Of a stretch of 64,000 bases of DNA, positions 1-12,209 are shown one piece after another (the first letter of the stretch is position 1; each line of letters begins with the position of its first letter). Both the position numbers and the translations under genes were made by a program. This DNA is from Gonapodya prolifera JEL478 (taxonomy: Eukaryota; Monoblepharomycota; Monoblepharidomycetes; Monoblepharidales; Gonapodyaceae), in assembly GCA_001574975.1 (NCBI GenBank), contig KQ965749.1, positions 4,082 to 68,081 on the forward strand, given 5' to 3'. The notes under the pieces were generated by a model, which had not been told where the DNA came from, searched no databases, and saw only the letters and a list, made by a program, of their open reading frames with translations.

Positions 1-600
1 ATTTCCATCTCCACCAGAATTTTCTTCTGGTAAATCAAAGGTGACCTTGTTCTTTCCTTCATCTCCAGCACCAAAATAATTGTAATGGGGGAGATAGAAT
101 TTTCTGACATAGCCCTCTTGATTGAACTTCACATCTCTGGAAATAATAATTTTCCTTGTTTTGGGATCAATCAACTTGTATGTTGTGCTGTCTGTGCCAT
201 ATCCAATGAAGAGGTAATGACCTGCTTTTGGACCCAGCTTATTTGATCCCTTCTCCTTGTTTGAGAACATGGGCATCACAGCCTAGCACTCTGAGATGTG
301 ATAAATCTGCAGTCTTCTTAGTCAGTAGCTTAAATGGAATAGCTCCATTCACTGCTTGAGATGGAAAAGGTTCTTCACATGCACAACACCCTTTGCAATT
401 TCTGACCAGTAAGATTGTGGTAGATTGGACTGATTAATAATTGCTCTTGTAGGCTCTATAAAAGTCCTGATGGCTCTCTCAGCTTTGCTATTAAGCTGAG
501 GCGTATGGGGTGGACTCTCTTCATCTTCAATGCCATTTGCTTTCATCCATGCTTGCATGGAATTGGATTTTAAAACCTCTTTTGCTTTGTCATTTGTAGT
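1..600 (-). mobile_element. Ty1/Copia-like retrotransposon fossil, pol fragment
   Basis: Minus-strand reading gives recognisable Ty1/Copia pol pieces: the end of the integrase core (positions 349-558, with HTPQLNSKAERAIRTF and LPQSYW) followed by the region between integrase and reverse transcriptase (LIDPKTRKIIISRDVKF, about 120-200). The fragment runs off the left edge of the window. It is broken, with several breaks, and no LTR could be delimited. It is an old, inactive copy. The family call is secure; age is only judged as old from its decay. Confidence 0.8.
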
Positions 601-1595
601 TTCTTCAATATAAAACCAGGATATTGCTTTTCCATTCTCAATTTGTACTCTTTAATTTTTGGCTCAGCATCTGACTTCACTCTCAGAGTTTCAATATCAA
701 TAGTTGAAGTACCTTCATGAATTAGTGTTGAGATTTAGTGTGAAGTTGTTATCTAGGACTTTGCAGGGCATTTTGTGAGTGAACCAGAAGAGCATTATTG
801 GTTGAGGTGTAATTTATGATTATGTGTTGTGGTGACATAGAGCTACATAATGGTGAGCTGTAAGTTTAGCCGGAAGTTGCGTACATCCATCGCAATAAGC
901 GGCCATCACTCTTAATAGGTTATGAGCCCGCTTCCCCAGGGTCAAGGAGTTATTGTAGTATGATTTCCTGGTGGATTTGTTGGAGCTGTTAAGTGGAGGC
1001 AACATACTGCTGGAATCAATCCCCAATCCCGTTGCCAAATCAAAACATTGGTCTGTCACTTGCATTGTATGTGAAGAGAGCTTTCAGACAAGCTATCATG
1101 CATCCTAATCCATTGAGAATTGAGGAAGTTGCAGCCATTTCTGCATTTTGGTAATGAGAAGACTGCCATTTTCAAAATTGCGCGCGAGACGCAATTCAAG
1201 CAATCAGACGTGTGTTTCAACAGTGTGTGACCATTGAAAATCAGTGACTTTGTGGATTTGAGCTGTTGATTGTTTCCAAGACAGTGTGGCTTAGATTTCA
1301 AATTGCATTGCTGTATCGTTGTAATCAGACTCAATCCTATTTATTCAATTTTTTTGAGAGCCCTTTTAAAGAGCTTTCTATTCAATTTTGTTTCATCCAG
1401 TTTGGACAAAAACTTGTAGATATTTGAACTTGAAATTACAGGAAGTTAAATTTGTTTCAAACCTTTCTGGCAATATTCCAGATCATTTTTGAGCTATCTC
1501 TAGTATATCCAAAGCAGAATCAGTGCTCAGTTTCAAGGTTATGTTGAAAGTTGACATTTACCCCTTGCACTTGTTGAAGTTATGTTGAGAACACA

Positions 1596-2155
1596 ATGGC
1601 AGAAACTCTGCGACCAGATGTTTTTGCAAAGTCAGTTGGATGTTTAGAGTCCAAGAAGACGTATTTTGAGTAGCATGGGAAGGCTACTATCATTTTGAGA
1701 AGTGTTGACAATGCTTTGAGGCATGTGGGTGGAACTTTATCCTGTCCTGACACACCAGCTGAAGAAGTTAAAGCTTGGAAGCATTTGGATGGTCAAATTC
1801 AAAATGCCCTTATATCTTCAGTGAAAGGAATAGTTTTCAATTTGATGGTGAACTGTTCAGCTGCTGCTGAGATGTGGAAGGCTCTGAAGAAGCATTACAG
1901 TGAATCAACACCTGGAGACCATGTGGCTCTTATAGAAGCCCTTACTAAAGTTCAATTTGATGGCACTGTTGAAGAATTTACCAATGCCTTCTTGGCTGCA
2001 GTACTTGCAATTAAGGAAACTGGTACGCTGCTAAGAGATATTGAACAAGTAACCTATCTCCTTAAACAATCCACAAGAGAGCCCCAATGCTCTTCAGTTA
2101 TTTGTTCAATGCAATCTGCTTCTTCAAATGTCAATGCTATTCTAAGCCAGCTTTA
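1596..2155 (+). mobile_element. Ty1/Copia-like gag fossil (UBN2-type)
   Basis: Plus-strand reading resembles the UBN2-type gag polypeptide of Copia elements, including AWKHLDGQIQNALISSV and AAEMWKALKKHYSE. It is oriented opposite to the pol fragment on its left, so the two are either pieces of two copies or one copy rearranged. No matching pol follows it. It is broken, with a small number of breaks. The stretch between the two fragments (about 600-1595) holds no gene I can support and may contain decayed LTR sequence. Confidence 0.65.
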
Positions 2156-2156
2156 G

Positions 2157-2779
2157 AGTGCTGAGCTAAGAGGGGACATTGGCACTTCAGCAAATGCAGT
2201 TGCGCAACTGTCCTGTAAGAAACACCCCCCCATGTGGAGAAATCCCCCCACCTTGCATGTCAAAGTCAATTTCAGCACTGTATACCAAGCCCTCTAACCA
2301 AAACTTGAAATTCACTAGAATGTCTTTATGGACCAAATATTAGTGGACTCATATTTATACTCAAGAAAGAAAACAAAAGTTCTCCCAAGTTGAACTTTTC
2401 ATCGAAACGAAAAAAAATTAAAATTATTTTGCTGGAAATTTTTCTGACCTCCGGGATGGCAAAAAAAAAATTTTATCCATAAAAAATGTGAGACTAGTAG
2501 TGACATTAATTTTTTTTGCAAAGCAGCATAATCACTACATTTGCAGTTCTTTCAAATGATCACAGTCCACCAAAGGCAGCAAGTCATTTTTAGAATGCAC
2601 AATGCCCCCCCCCCCCCACCCCCCCCCCAGAAAGTAGAATGACATTTTTACATTTGAGTGCAGAGCCTTATGTCAGCTTTTAAGGAGTTTTGTTCCTATT
2701 CAGAAGATTCACTCTTCACCTGATAAAAATAACTGCCAGTAATTTGTACTGCCCTGTTGCTCAAAAGTTTGCATGCCTA
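2157..2779. other. Gap without a gene, low-complexity
   Basis: No credible reading frame is seen. It contains A-rich runs (about 2408-2470) and a C tract interrupted by one A (about 2605-2628). It separates the Copia debris from the Harbinger element. Confidence 0.5.
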
Positions 2780-3059
2780 TTAGGGCTTGTTTGGTACACC
2801 TCTATAATCCAACTATAGAGCCTCAAAAAGGCCTTTTTGGCCAAGATAGAGATAGAGGAATTATAGAGTTTGGTGCAGCTCTATAACTGGGAAAAAGAGA
2901 ACTTGAGGCTCTACAATGCTCTATAATGTTCTATTTCTATAATTCCCCAACAGGACCCATTTGGTACCTCTATAATTGTTGATTATATTATAGAGAAATA
3001 GAAAACGAGGTTGGGGGGTCTTTTTTCAATCTATCACAAAAGTGTTCAAACATTTCCTA

Positions 3060-4256
3060 TTGCAAAATGGCCACATTGCCAATCCTGGCATGCAACATCA
3101 GCAACCTTGACACCAAGGCAGCTGCCCAGAATGCCAGCAAGGCATCCTGTGCTAGCTGGACCAGTCCAGAGCACAACTGGCTTCTCTTGGAATGCCTTGT
3201 ATAGCAAGCCCAATTGGATGCATGGGACTGGGGCTGCCTTCAATGCCATTGCCAAAGACACATACATGGTGGACTAAATCAAGACTTGCTATCACCAGCT
3301 GCAGCAGATTTATAAGACATGGTAGCATCTCAAGGACAAGAGTGGTTGGAGCTGGGACAGTCAAACCTGTCAGATTTTGGTTGATGATGAAGTTTAGGAC
3401 AAAGAACTTCATGTGAGTGATGCTGTTCATTGATTGTTTTGTAATGTGTAGCCCTCCCTCACCCACTCAATATAGGCCATTTCAGAGCGTAGTACTCATG
3501 GCAAGAAGGACAAGGAGAATAGGAGAGTCTGGAGTATCCACAAAAATGGGTCCCCCCAGTGGGATATTGCCTGCAAGGTGTTTGAGGGTCAAGTTGCAGT
3601 CAGCACCCATGCAGTCACCATCCACAATGCAGTGATGAAGGCACAACAGGAGTTTGCAGCAGGCAAGAAAAAGCACAGGCAAAGATGCAGTTACTGGAGG
3701 AGGATGGATCAGATTTGGAATCATTTGATTCAGAGTCACAAGCTGATGAGTCAATTTCAAAGAGATTTTGGCTTGCATTTAATACTTTACTTCCTGGTTT
3801 GTAGGTACACCTTCCCTCCCCTCTGCCTTGTACTCCTTTGCAAGGAGGGATTCTGGGATGTTGGTTGCAAGTTTGGCATCCAGGCTGGAGTCCACCACCT
3901 TGATGCAACAGAAGCGTCCACAAGCAACTGGACTTGGGATAGTGGATGCAATCAAATTGGGGGCAAAGGCAGACCTGCTGATGGAGGGGCTCATCAAACC
4001 CCCCTCCAAGTGCATATGCCGCAATGACGCCCTCCACAATTTCAGGCTTGCCCTGAAAGTTGCACAGGATGATAAACTGGTGGATGCAGCAGATATTTTT
4101 CACAATAATAAAGTGGCTGTGGGGTTCCTGGCATATGAGATGCCAGAACTCCACTTGCGTTATCTCATCTGGGAGCTGGACAGGATGCGCACAAAGGTGG
4201 CACATGATGTGGGTGGACAAAGAATGTTTGGAGTACCTATGTGCTACATAACCTAG
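3060..4256 (+). pseudogene. Harbinger Myb/SANT-like DNA-binding protein, remnant
   Basis: This is the partner protein that, in Harbinger elements, helps bring the transposase to the nucleus and the transposon ends. Readable pieces are SWTSPEHNWLLLECLV (about 3157-3205), which matches the first helices of the Myb/SANT-like domain, and LKDKSGWSWDSQTCQILVDD (about 3325-3395), which matches its SGFGWD-type third part. A conserved-looking C-terminal segment follows at 3828-4256, ending at a stop. The pieces lie in different frames. Some breaks could be introns, but in-frame stops within the SANT part suggest decay. Start and exon limits are not certain. Confidence 0.6.
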
Positions 4257-4668
4257 GTGAGCTGCACAAGCCTGTAATCTGCAGGAACGTGTATATATGA
4301 TCAGATGTACATAGCAAGACGTAATGTGCATAGAACTCACCTGCAGGAACGTGATGCCAAACTTTGGGCACGTCCTGCAGGTGTGCACATCTAAACCCGC
4401 GGCCACAGTAGTGGCACAGCAGCTAATACCCAACCCTCATACTACACTATATACTCCACGTTAGTGGATGTCAGTGTGACACTATGGGGGTTAATGTGAG
4501 CTGTGGGATGTTTGACATGATTGGGACACCTCAAAATGGACATGGGCAGTTCACAGGCACGTTTACAATTTAAAAGTGTAAAAACTATTCTCATGTTGTA
4601 CCAAACAATAAAATATTCAAACATAGATGTATTCTATACGTTTGACAAATGTCCCACCAAAAGTCCAA

Positions 4669-5854
4669 TCACATCACCTGCCCTGCTTGCCATCCCAATT
4701 CACCCTGATACTGAGCCCACATATCTAACACTATGGTGTCCTGAAAACATTTGGGGTGTCATGTGCAGATGGATCACCAGCCTGCCAGTCCTTCCCATCC
4801 TCCCTGTGCACCCCTTCCCTTTGCATTTGCTTGCCTTCAAGACTCACCTCATTGTCCCATTCACCAGCCAATTGTCCATTGTTACACCCTCCATCCAAAT
4901 GAAGTTGTGCAAAACACAACATGCTATGATGAGTTTTGTCTGGACAGCAGGGGAGTACTGAGAATGGGGAATTACTTCTTCAGTACGCCAAATGCGCACT
5001 AAATAACATTATGGAGGGAAGGAATGGCAGAAGCTGAAAAGTTCTTTTGGATTCAATGGTCTAGAGGGGAATTCCAGGAGTAAGAATGCAGATTGGACAA
5101 AAAAAACATTGCAAGATCACTAACCTTGATCCTGCAGTTCCCCATTCCTTAAGGTGATACTGGCCTGTCTTGTAAGGAGTGAGAAACTGCAAGGAAAGTG
5201 CGTAACTGGCATCTGCAAGCCAGAATTTGCCCTCTGGGGTCGCAAAATTCTGTCCAATAGCATCCTTTAGCACAGATCTGTCAAATGCCAATCCTTCCCA
5301 TCCTGGGAATACGTACCAGAAGAGTAAGTCAAAGTCAACTGCTGCCAGCACATTCCAAGTGATGTCCCCCTTCCTGTTCTGATACAGTGCCTGGTCTCTC
5401 GCTGGTATATATATTCTGGGATGTGGGTACCATCAATCGTGCCAACGCAGTTGTTGAAAAATGGGTAGTAGCAGGGGTTGTTTGAAATGCATGGGTGTGT
5501 CCAAACTCCATCCAATGGAATATCCCTGCCATCCTTCAACATTCCAGTGTCCCGCAACTTTGCTTCAAATAAATGGAAGACAGCTGGTTCCATCCTGAGG
5601 ACGCAATGGGGGTGAAACAGCGCACTTTCCAAAACCTCCCACAGACAGTCCAATCCTGGCAGTGCCGGGCCCCTTATCCTCTTAGTCATTGCAATCAATT
5701 TTTTGAAGACAAGCTGGAGGGCAAGTGCCATTTTATAAATGGGGAGTGCCATCCAAGTCCATGCCCACTCCACTTGTGAAGATTCCAACCCAGACAAGGA
5801 AGAAGTGTCTGATTTGTCCATAATGTACATCAATTCTGCTTCTGAAGATGCCAT
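4669..5854 (-). pseudogene. Harbinger DDE transposase (HARBI1-like), inactivated
   Basis: A DDE_Tnp_4 superfamily transposase. The probable start is the Met of MASSEAELMY at 5854. The first catalytic Asp is in GTIDGTHIP (about 5430-5456). The second lies in PGWEGLAFDRSVLKD (about 5267-5310). The motif that carries the catalytic Glu, normally NVIER.FGVLK, reads here as NVI-stop-CAFGVLKK (about 4990-5020), so a TAG occupies the Glu codon and a second stop follows. Downstream, KLIIACCVLHNFIW and a C-terminal LDMWAQY are still readable. At least one frameshift lies between the first two Asp motifs. The enzyme cannot be functional from this copy. Confidence 0.82.
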
Positions 5855-6043
5855 TGGACCAAATTGGAGACTTGGTTGAAAAGATGGAATTGTTAACTCT
5901 GCAACTTGTTCAACAATCTCTACAATTATTTTAGAGCAATTGTTTGGGTGGGCTCCATCTCTATAATATTTTGCTCTACAATAATTTGTTATAGGGAAAT
6001 TATAGAGATAGAGCATTATAGGAAAGAGTTACCAAACGGGCTC

Positions 6044-6706
6044 TAAACAGGAATGTTGACACCTTTGCAACCATTTTATACATCCTCCAAGCTCACCTCC
6101 CCTTCCCTTGTAACAGCCTGTCACTTGTTGCACCAAATGGACACTTTATGAAGCAACTGTGCAAGCACTACCAATACACACTCCTTGCTGATTAACAATA
6201 AGCACTAAGAATATAGGTTTTTGAAGGCAACTCAAGGGTGTGCGATCAATTTTATTCAAGCAATCACTTGCTAGTCTATTCAGATTATACACATCTCTTT
6301 TGCCTTTCTCATGATAATACCCTAAGCAACAACTCCCCTTCAAGTTCCATGCACAAGCATAGCATTAGGGGACATATATTGTAAATAAGTCATAAAAACA
6401 TGCATAACTTGTTCTATTAATTTTAGCAAGTGGTTGACATACAATAAAATCTGAATCTCCCTTCAGCAAAGTATCCTGTGCAATAAATAGGAGGCAATGC
6501 AAATGTGGAAAAATAAACCAACTGCCATTTGCATCAGACACAATACTTCACAAGAGCTAGAACACAGTTGATGATTTGATAATGTTATTGAACTTATAAT
6601 ATACAGAGGTTGTGCAGACATTGCAAGAGAGGTATGATAAAAGACTTCTACAAATATTTCTATAACACAATCCTAAGCAACTTTCTCAATGATTTGATCA
6701 TTTTTA
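6044..6706. other. AT-rich gap without a gene
   Basis: AT-rich DNA between the right end of the Harbinger element and the 3' end of the first unknown gene. No coding frame, RNA gene or repeat was recognised. Confidence 0.5.
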
Positions 6707-9660
6707 CTACGTGCACTTTGAATGCTTAAAGTATGATGCCATTAATCTACATGTCAGCAATGAGAGGATTTGGCCAAAACTTACGTCCTTCTCCATGACA
6801 ATTCATCTTGCACTTTTCTGAAGTCAGACAGAAGTGCCTGATACCGATGATCAAGGGCCCAAAGCTGTCAGAATCATTATCAGATCCACCACAAAACCAT
6901 AACTTTGGAAGTATGAACAGACACACCATTTCCCTCATTTCCAGGTATTGAATCTTATTTGCATCTGCCTCATGCTCTGCAATTTCACGTCCCTTCCTTT
7001 CATGGGAAAGCTGGGATTCTGTTGATCGTAGGGATGTTTCCAACTCAAGTATTCTTTTTGTCAGATTCACAACACCCTAAGTTTGTAAAATGGTTAGAAG
7101 ATATTTCAATAATCTACACAATAACATCTTGAGCTCACCATGCTTGGTGTGGTACCTTCAGGGGGTTCCACCTTGCCCACATGCTCCCCACTCACAAGTG
7201 TTTCAGAAGAAACATTTCCAGAACTCTTTGAAAATGCATCGTATGTCTTATGAGGGGCACGGACTTCTTTTAGATTTGTTTTTAATTCAGCAAGTGTGAA
7301 TTCCAGATCATGAGCTGAATTAGCTGAAAGTTGTTCGACCTGAGAAACTCTTTGAAATTGGGATGGAATTGCGCAGTCATCTTTTGGTAAACCCAGAATC
7401 AAAGGTTCTCCAGGAGCCACTTCTTGTAAAGATGTGGAGGTTGGATGATCAAAGTCACCACATTCATTTGCTTCATTTGGGTGTTCGTTTGTGACCATTG
7501 CACTTTCATCGCAGGTACTTGTGCTTGTCAAATAATGAAGATCATTAGTTCCGTTTTCATCATTTCTTGATGACACGGCAGGAATCGCATTATTTCCTGT
7601 GATCAACCCCCTCAACTGGGAATCGTTGATGAGAGGAAGTTGTAAACTTTCTGTTCCCTGAGCTGGTGTGACAGCTTGCAGTGTTAAGGGTAGATCACCT
7701 TCATCTTCTGTATCAACATATTCCGAGTCTACTGGAGGCTCCAAGCATTTATTCTCCAACGGCGCAATTTTAAAAGCATTTGGTTGCGTTTGCATCAGGT
7801 GGTCATCTGTATTGGCTTCATCTGTGCAAATCACTGCAGTTGAGATAATCTCTTCCACAGGGCTTTGATCCATAGAAGACAAATCTTCCTCTGTAATATC
7901 ATCTCCATCATAAGTTAATGGCTCTGTGGTCATAGGCTCAAACTCTGACGCAACACCTAGTTTGCTCGTTGACGAGATAGTTTGTTTCTCCAGGTGTGCA
8001 TGAAACGTTACAGTCCTTTTCTTCCCAGGCTCAGTCAATGAATGTTTGACTAATTCAGATCCTGAGGCATCTTCACCAACATTCAGATTAAGTTCCCCAT
8101 CAAAGAGCGTGTTGGGCAACGTTGACAAGATAGTGACACTGTTCTCTGGGATAAGAGACAGATTTAGAGGACCATCAAATAGCGCTGAGGGCATTGCAGT
8201 AGGTTGATCGACACTTTTAAATGGCGTAGAATCTTTAGCGTCAAACGTATTTGGAAAAATATTTTCAAAACCTGTAGAATGTTTTCCACTTTTTGGAAAT
8301 TTCGTCATGATCTCATTTGGGAATAGAACATTTGCATATTGTTTGCTTGAAGCCAAATCATTCCCCTCACAAGAGTTGGCTGGGTTTCTCAAATTATCTC
8401 CAGTGGATGTAGACGTCTGCAAAAAGGGCCATGGATTTGAAAATAATAGTGGAGGGGCAACGCCTTTGAAAAGGTCATTCTTCTTTGTCAAGTGTTGAGA
8501 TTGTGCAAGTAAAAGGGACCATTGATCTTCAGGTACCCCAACGTTGTTTCCAATCATGGTTCCAGATCTTAAAGGACTGGAATCCAGAGATTTTGGGAGC
8601 ATAGAATCGCTATCCGTAACAAATGGATTGTCAGCAATAGAAGCAAAAAGATCTTCCACAGGTGGAACCACTAGATCTTTGTGAAGAGCACTGTTGACAA
8701 GGTTTGCAATTCGAGGTACATCATCTACACCTCGTGGAAAGAGTTCATACTCAGCGACAATGCCTTCCTTGGGTTCCAAGACAATCCGAACATTACTGTG
8801 ACCATTGTCGATCAGAACACGGATTCCTCCGTTCTCCCCAGTAATAGGTGCCAAGATTAACGTAGTATTGTTGAGCAAAGCAACCAAACCACAAGAGACT
8901 GCGACGCCTTGGAGAGTGTGTATAGCAAATCGAGCGAGACCTAGTGACTCCCTTTTTGATTTTTTGTTTGGTAAAGTGACCAGATAAAGCTGCCCCTCAC
9001 ACTCTACTGCTGCATGTTTGTCTGGTTCAGGTAAGTCCTTTTGAACCCAGCTAAACTTGCGTGAGGCATTTGACAACAGTTCGCGTGCCAATCGGTCAAG
9101 TTCCAACTCAATCGCTTCCTTTAACCTTTCCAATTCAACGATCTGAGAAGGTTTCCTTGCCACCAATCTCACATTGCACTTATTCTCCCCACCAGTAAGT
9201 GGCGTGCAGCTCATGCTTAAATCCAGCCCTCCATCTTGATGCCAATTCCACTTCCAACCCTCTCCAGGTCCAACTGACGCTCTAAACGCTGGTCGACATG
9301 AACCAGAGAACATCAAGAGGACATACGACGTCAANGATCCGACAGACTTGCGAAGTTCAGCAACCAAAGGTGTAATGGGTACCCATTGTCCATCTTTAGA
9401 GTCAAATCGATAGGACTTGAGTGGCGGGACCGAACAAAGGATTTTGTCGCTGTCAACCTTCCGTTTTCCTTTTGAGCACATGCAAACAAATGGAGACAAA
9501 ACCATTCGAGCCTTACCTGATCAATCGCACCATCCTTCGCGGGGACATTCAAATGAGTCTCGGACACGTCTGAAATTCCTGGTCAAACAATAACAATAAC
9601 ATGCAAGAAAACTCAAGCCAAAACCGTCAACCACAAACCTCCTCGCACAACAGCTCCCAT
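6707..9660 (-). CDS. Hypothetical protein, about 850-900 aa, coiled-coil C-terminus
   Basis: I do not recognise this protein. The start is the only in-frame ATG after an upstream stop (9660). Two short introns follow (9570-9638 and about 9473-9521) and then a large exon to about 7140. At least two further introns lead to a coiled-coil exon (ILELETSLRSTESQLSHERK) and a short last exon ending at 6707. The N-terminal third looks globular. The middle is low-complexity, acidic and Ser/Thr-rich, with DLFASIADNPF, two DLF-type motifs and a duplicated phrase LFDG-x-LNL (about 8175 and 8100). DLF and NPF are short motifs used by endocytic adaptors, so trafficking is one possibility but unproven. One base is undetermined (n, 9334). 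Confidence 0.6.
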
Positions 9661-9889
9661 TTGCTTCACCGCTTCAAAAAGCTTTGTTCGTTCCTCGACA
9701 GATGCAACTCCACATCTATGTGCGGCATGACCGAATCCTCGCACGAAAACGTCAAAAGCCACGGCGCCTTCCACGCTAATGAAAGCCGAAAGCTCGACAT
9801 CCTGAGGTGGTAGTGGTGGATAAAGCAACTAGGGTTTTGCTGGTATGCAGTTTGGAGGTGACGGGGGAACCTCAGCGATGAGTATACAA

Positions 9890-11974
9890 TCAGAAAGAAT
9901 TGCCAACACTGCCCGACCGGTGACGGTATATGTTGTTCGCGGGCGGAGTGACCCATATGGTGTGCTTGGAGTAACCATCCCGCCTATAGTGGGAGGGTGA
10001 CGCGACGAGGCAGCACTTGCTTGAACAGAGAGAAGAGTGCAATGCTGAATATACAGAACCGAAAGTGATTGACCGGCGCCAATATGACGGGTAGGAGGTT
10101 TCGTAAAATTGAGTAAAATATCCTGGATGGGCCGGTTTCATTAAATGCGAGCACGGAATTCTACCAGAGAAGCTCACCACTTTTCCTTCCCCATGCCCGT
10201 CACCAAGCTCAACTGGCCCCGACCAATCCTCCAATTCCAGGAGCGAGTTCCAAGTTGAGGATTCCTCCAACCGTTCATCAAAGCTGAATATGGTCTCCGT
10301 AGCATTATTCAATACTGCTGCCACATCATTGGATAGTTTTAGGAGATCTTTCGCAATTTTGAGAGCTTTTCCTTCGAATTCGACTGATCCGTCCTGCGGG
10401 CCAAGATGCACAAGCGGTGGGGCTGAGCGAAAGAACAAGAGTCCACCAAATCCAAGCTTTGGCGACGGCGGGCGTGAAGGAACTGAGTCCCTGCGGGATT
10501 CCGAGCTAGTTCGCCCAGTTGTCGCATTTCTGCCCTTTATTGCTTGAAACAGAAGTTTCAATGTCCACTTCAAAAGAGTTAGTCCTATGTTAGGAAAAGT
10601 ATGGCGTTTCGGCGAAATAAACAACTCACATGAATTGCATGCCGGTAGTACTTCACGCGGCGAAGAGGCGTGAGAACCAGTTCCGCCTAAGAATCAATGT
10701 AATTGACACACAGTCTTGTTTTGCGAACAGAACTAATAGTCTCACGTCTCTCATGTCGGAAGCATCACTCGTTGATAAAGTCCTGTGTGCTTCTCCAACA
10801 GTATTGAACATATGAGAAATGTGAATGCTATCCTCAGCTCTGGTGGAAGTTTGGACATCGAGCTGGAACTTCGGACTCAATTCTTTGCTCATATTGGAAC
10901 CATCGTCCATAAAGGTTTCGATGGAGTCAAACATGTGTTGCTGTGGAAGGATACGAGCAGTGTTAAAACTGTCAAAACTAAGAGACACATGGTGGAAGCA
11001 TACCGTTTTTCGCAGTAGCTCTTCTGCAGTCTATCGAGTGACGAGAGAATTAGACCCGGAACATGCATGCAATCTTGTTTCTCCCTTACAGGCAAAGTCT
11101 CCGGATCAGAGACAGTTTTTTCTTGCATAGCTCTATCTTGGAGAAACTGAGCAGCAGATTTGAACTTGCCCTGTGAGCTTGTGGTCGCCAGAGCGGTGAA
11201 AACCTTGGCCGAATTGAGCATTGGTTTGGGAGGGGCGGACCCGCACTCCTTCCCAGCATCACATACCTCAGCGCAAGCCGCTGAATCTCGCCTGAATCGT
11301 TCCTCGTCCACAATAAACTGACCGACAGCTTCGTGCCATTTCGTCATGTACCATTCTTCTGAGCGGGGAACACAGTAATGGAGACCATCGGAAAGAGACG
11401 GAAGCACGGGAGTAGGGTCTACTTTCTAAAGTCATCCCGAGATCAACGAGCTTCAGACGTGCCATCGAAACTGGGAGAGTTATTCCACTTACCGTCTTCT
11501 TCTTGCTGATAGGATCTGTCAAGGAGTTTAGAAAGCCCCGGGGTCTTAGTCTCCCACGTACACCCTGCACAACAAATCGCTCTGCATCTGGGGGGCTCCA
11601 TTGCGCAAGATGGACGGGACCACCCGTTCCACTACTCAAGCCGGCTGTGAGCAATGATGGTGTGTGATCTTCCGAAGAGGATGTGGGAAGGGACGGTGAG
11701 CCCAACTAGAAGAAAAACGTGTTTCATGCAGTTGCGATGGCGATGAGGTTTTTAACAGGGATTTCCGAGAGTGATGTGGTTGTGGGTATGTAAGTGAGGC
11801 GCAAAGATTTCGCGCCAGTGAGGCAATGACCCACCCGCTCAACAGTCGTCGGGTTGAGATGCGGGCTTACGTTCCGCGGGACACGCATTGGTGCAGGCAT
11901 CCTGAGAGCAAACAGTGTTGAAAGTCCTGATCCTCAGATGCTGCGGCCATGTTTCCCATCATTTGGCCCATCAT
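9890..11974 (-). CDS. Hypothetical multi-exon protein
   Basis: I do not recognise this protein. The start is MMGQMMGNMAAASEDQD at 11974. Its first intron has a clean GTAAGC donor and a TTCTAG acceptor (about 11711-11870). At least seven short introns can be read, keeping one frame through PPDAERFVVQ, GLHYCVPRSEEWYMTKWHEA, QHMFDSIETFMDDGSNMSKE and AELVLTPLRRVKYYRHAIH, to a large last visible exon (10563 to about 10190). The run of helices with WHEA-like and LRRVKYYRHAIH segments hints at an all-helical fold, but BAR or START identities could not be supported. The 3' end is uncertain: the frame stays open to 9890, but a GTGAGC donor near 10183 may end the exon earlier. Confidence 0.5.
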
Positions 11975-12209
11975 TTCTCAGCTCCTTTGGAGGTTAACGA
12001 GAACTTTAGAATGAAAAAGTAGAATCGTTCGATGAAATTATTCCTTCGCCGGAAGAAAATTGTGTGAAAAGGATTCTGTGAGCATGTCGAGTTTCAAAAT
12101 TCTCATTGACCTTCTACTTTCAAATCAAAAATACTTGACTGAACATTCAGTGTGTGTGCAGGGGATTGGATTGAATGAATGAAAGGGCTGCCGAATTTGG
12201 TCGTGCTAA
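11975..12209. promoter_or_regulatory. Divergent promoter spacer, unknown gene / pantothenate kinase
   Basis: About 235 bp between the minus-strand start at 11974 and the plus-strand ATG at 12210. AT-rich in its middle. No TATA box or known operator is certain. A GTGTGTGCAG near 12145 could be a 5' UTR intron acceptor. Confidence 0.5.

Larger units (their letters stand above)
2783..6043. mobile_element. PIF/Harbinger-type DNA transposon, inactive
   Basis: The ends are imperfect 14-bp inverted repeats: GGGCTTGTTTGGTA at 2783-2796 and the complement of GAGCCCGTTTGGTA at 6030-6043. They are flanked by TTA on the left and TAA on the right, which fits the TWA target preference of PIF/Harbinger with one changed base. 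Both ends carry many subterminal copies of CTATAAT/ATTATAG. Inside are two genes in convergent orientation, a Myb/SANT-like protein on plus and a HARBI1-like DDE transposase on minus, the standard two-gene Harbinger layout. Both genes are damaged, so the copy cannot move by itself. Confidence 0.88.

Noticed and set aside
3615-4433. Minus-strand open frame of 272 codons inside the Harbinger element
   Set aside because: It is antisense to the Myb/SANT-like remnant and shows no family feature; Cys/His-rich by chance.
9890-11974. START/EDR2 or BAR-domain identity for the unknown gene
   Set aside because: Only a few residues (PPDAERFVV, helical heptads) were suggestive. The order and spacing of the known domain motifs are absent.
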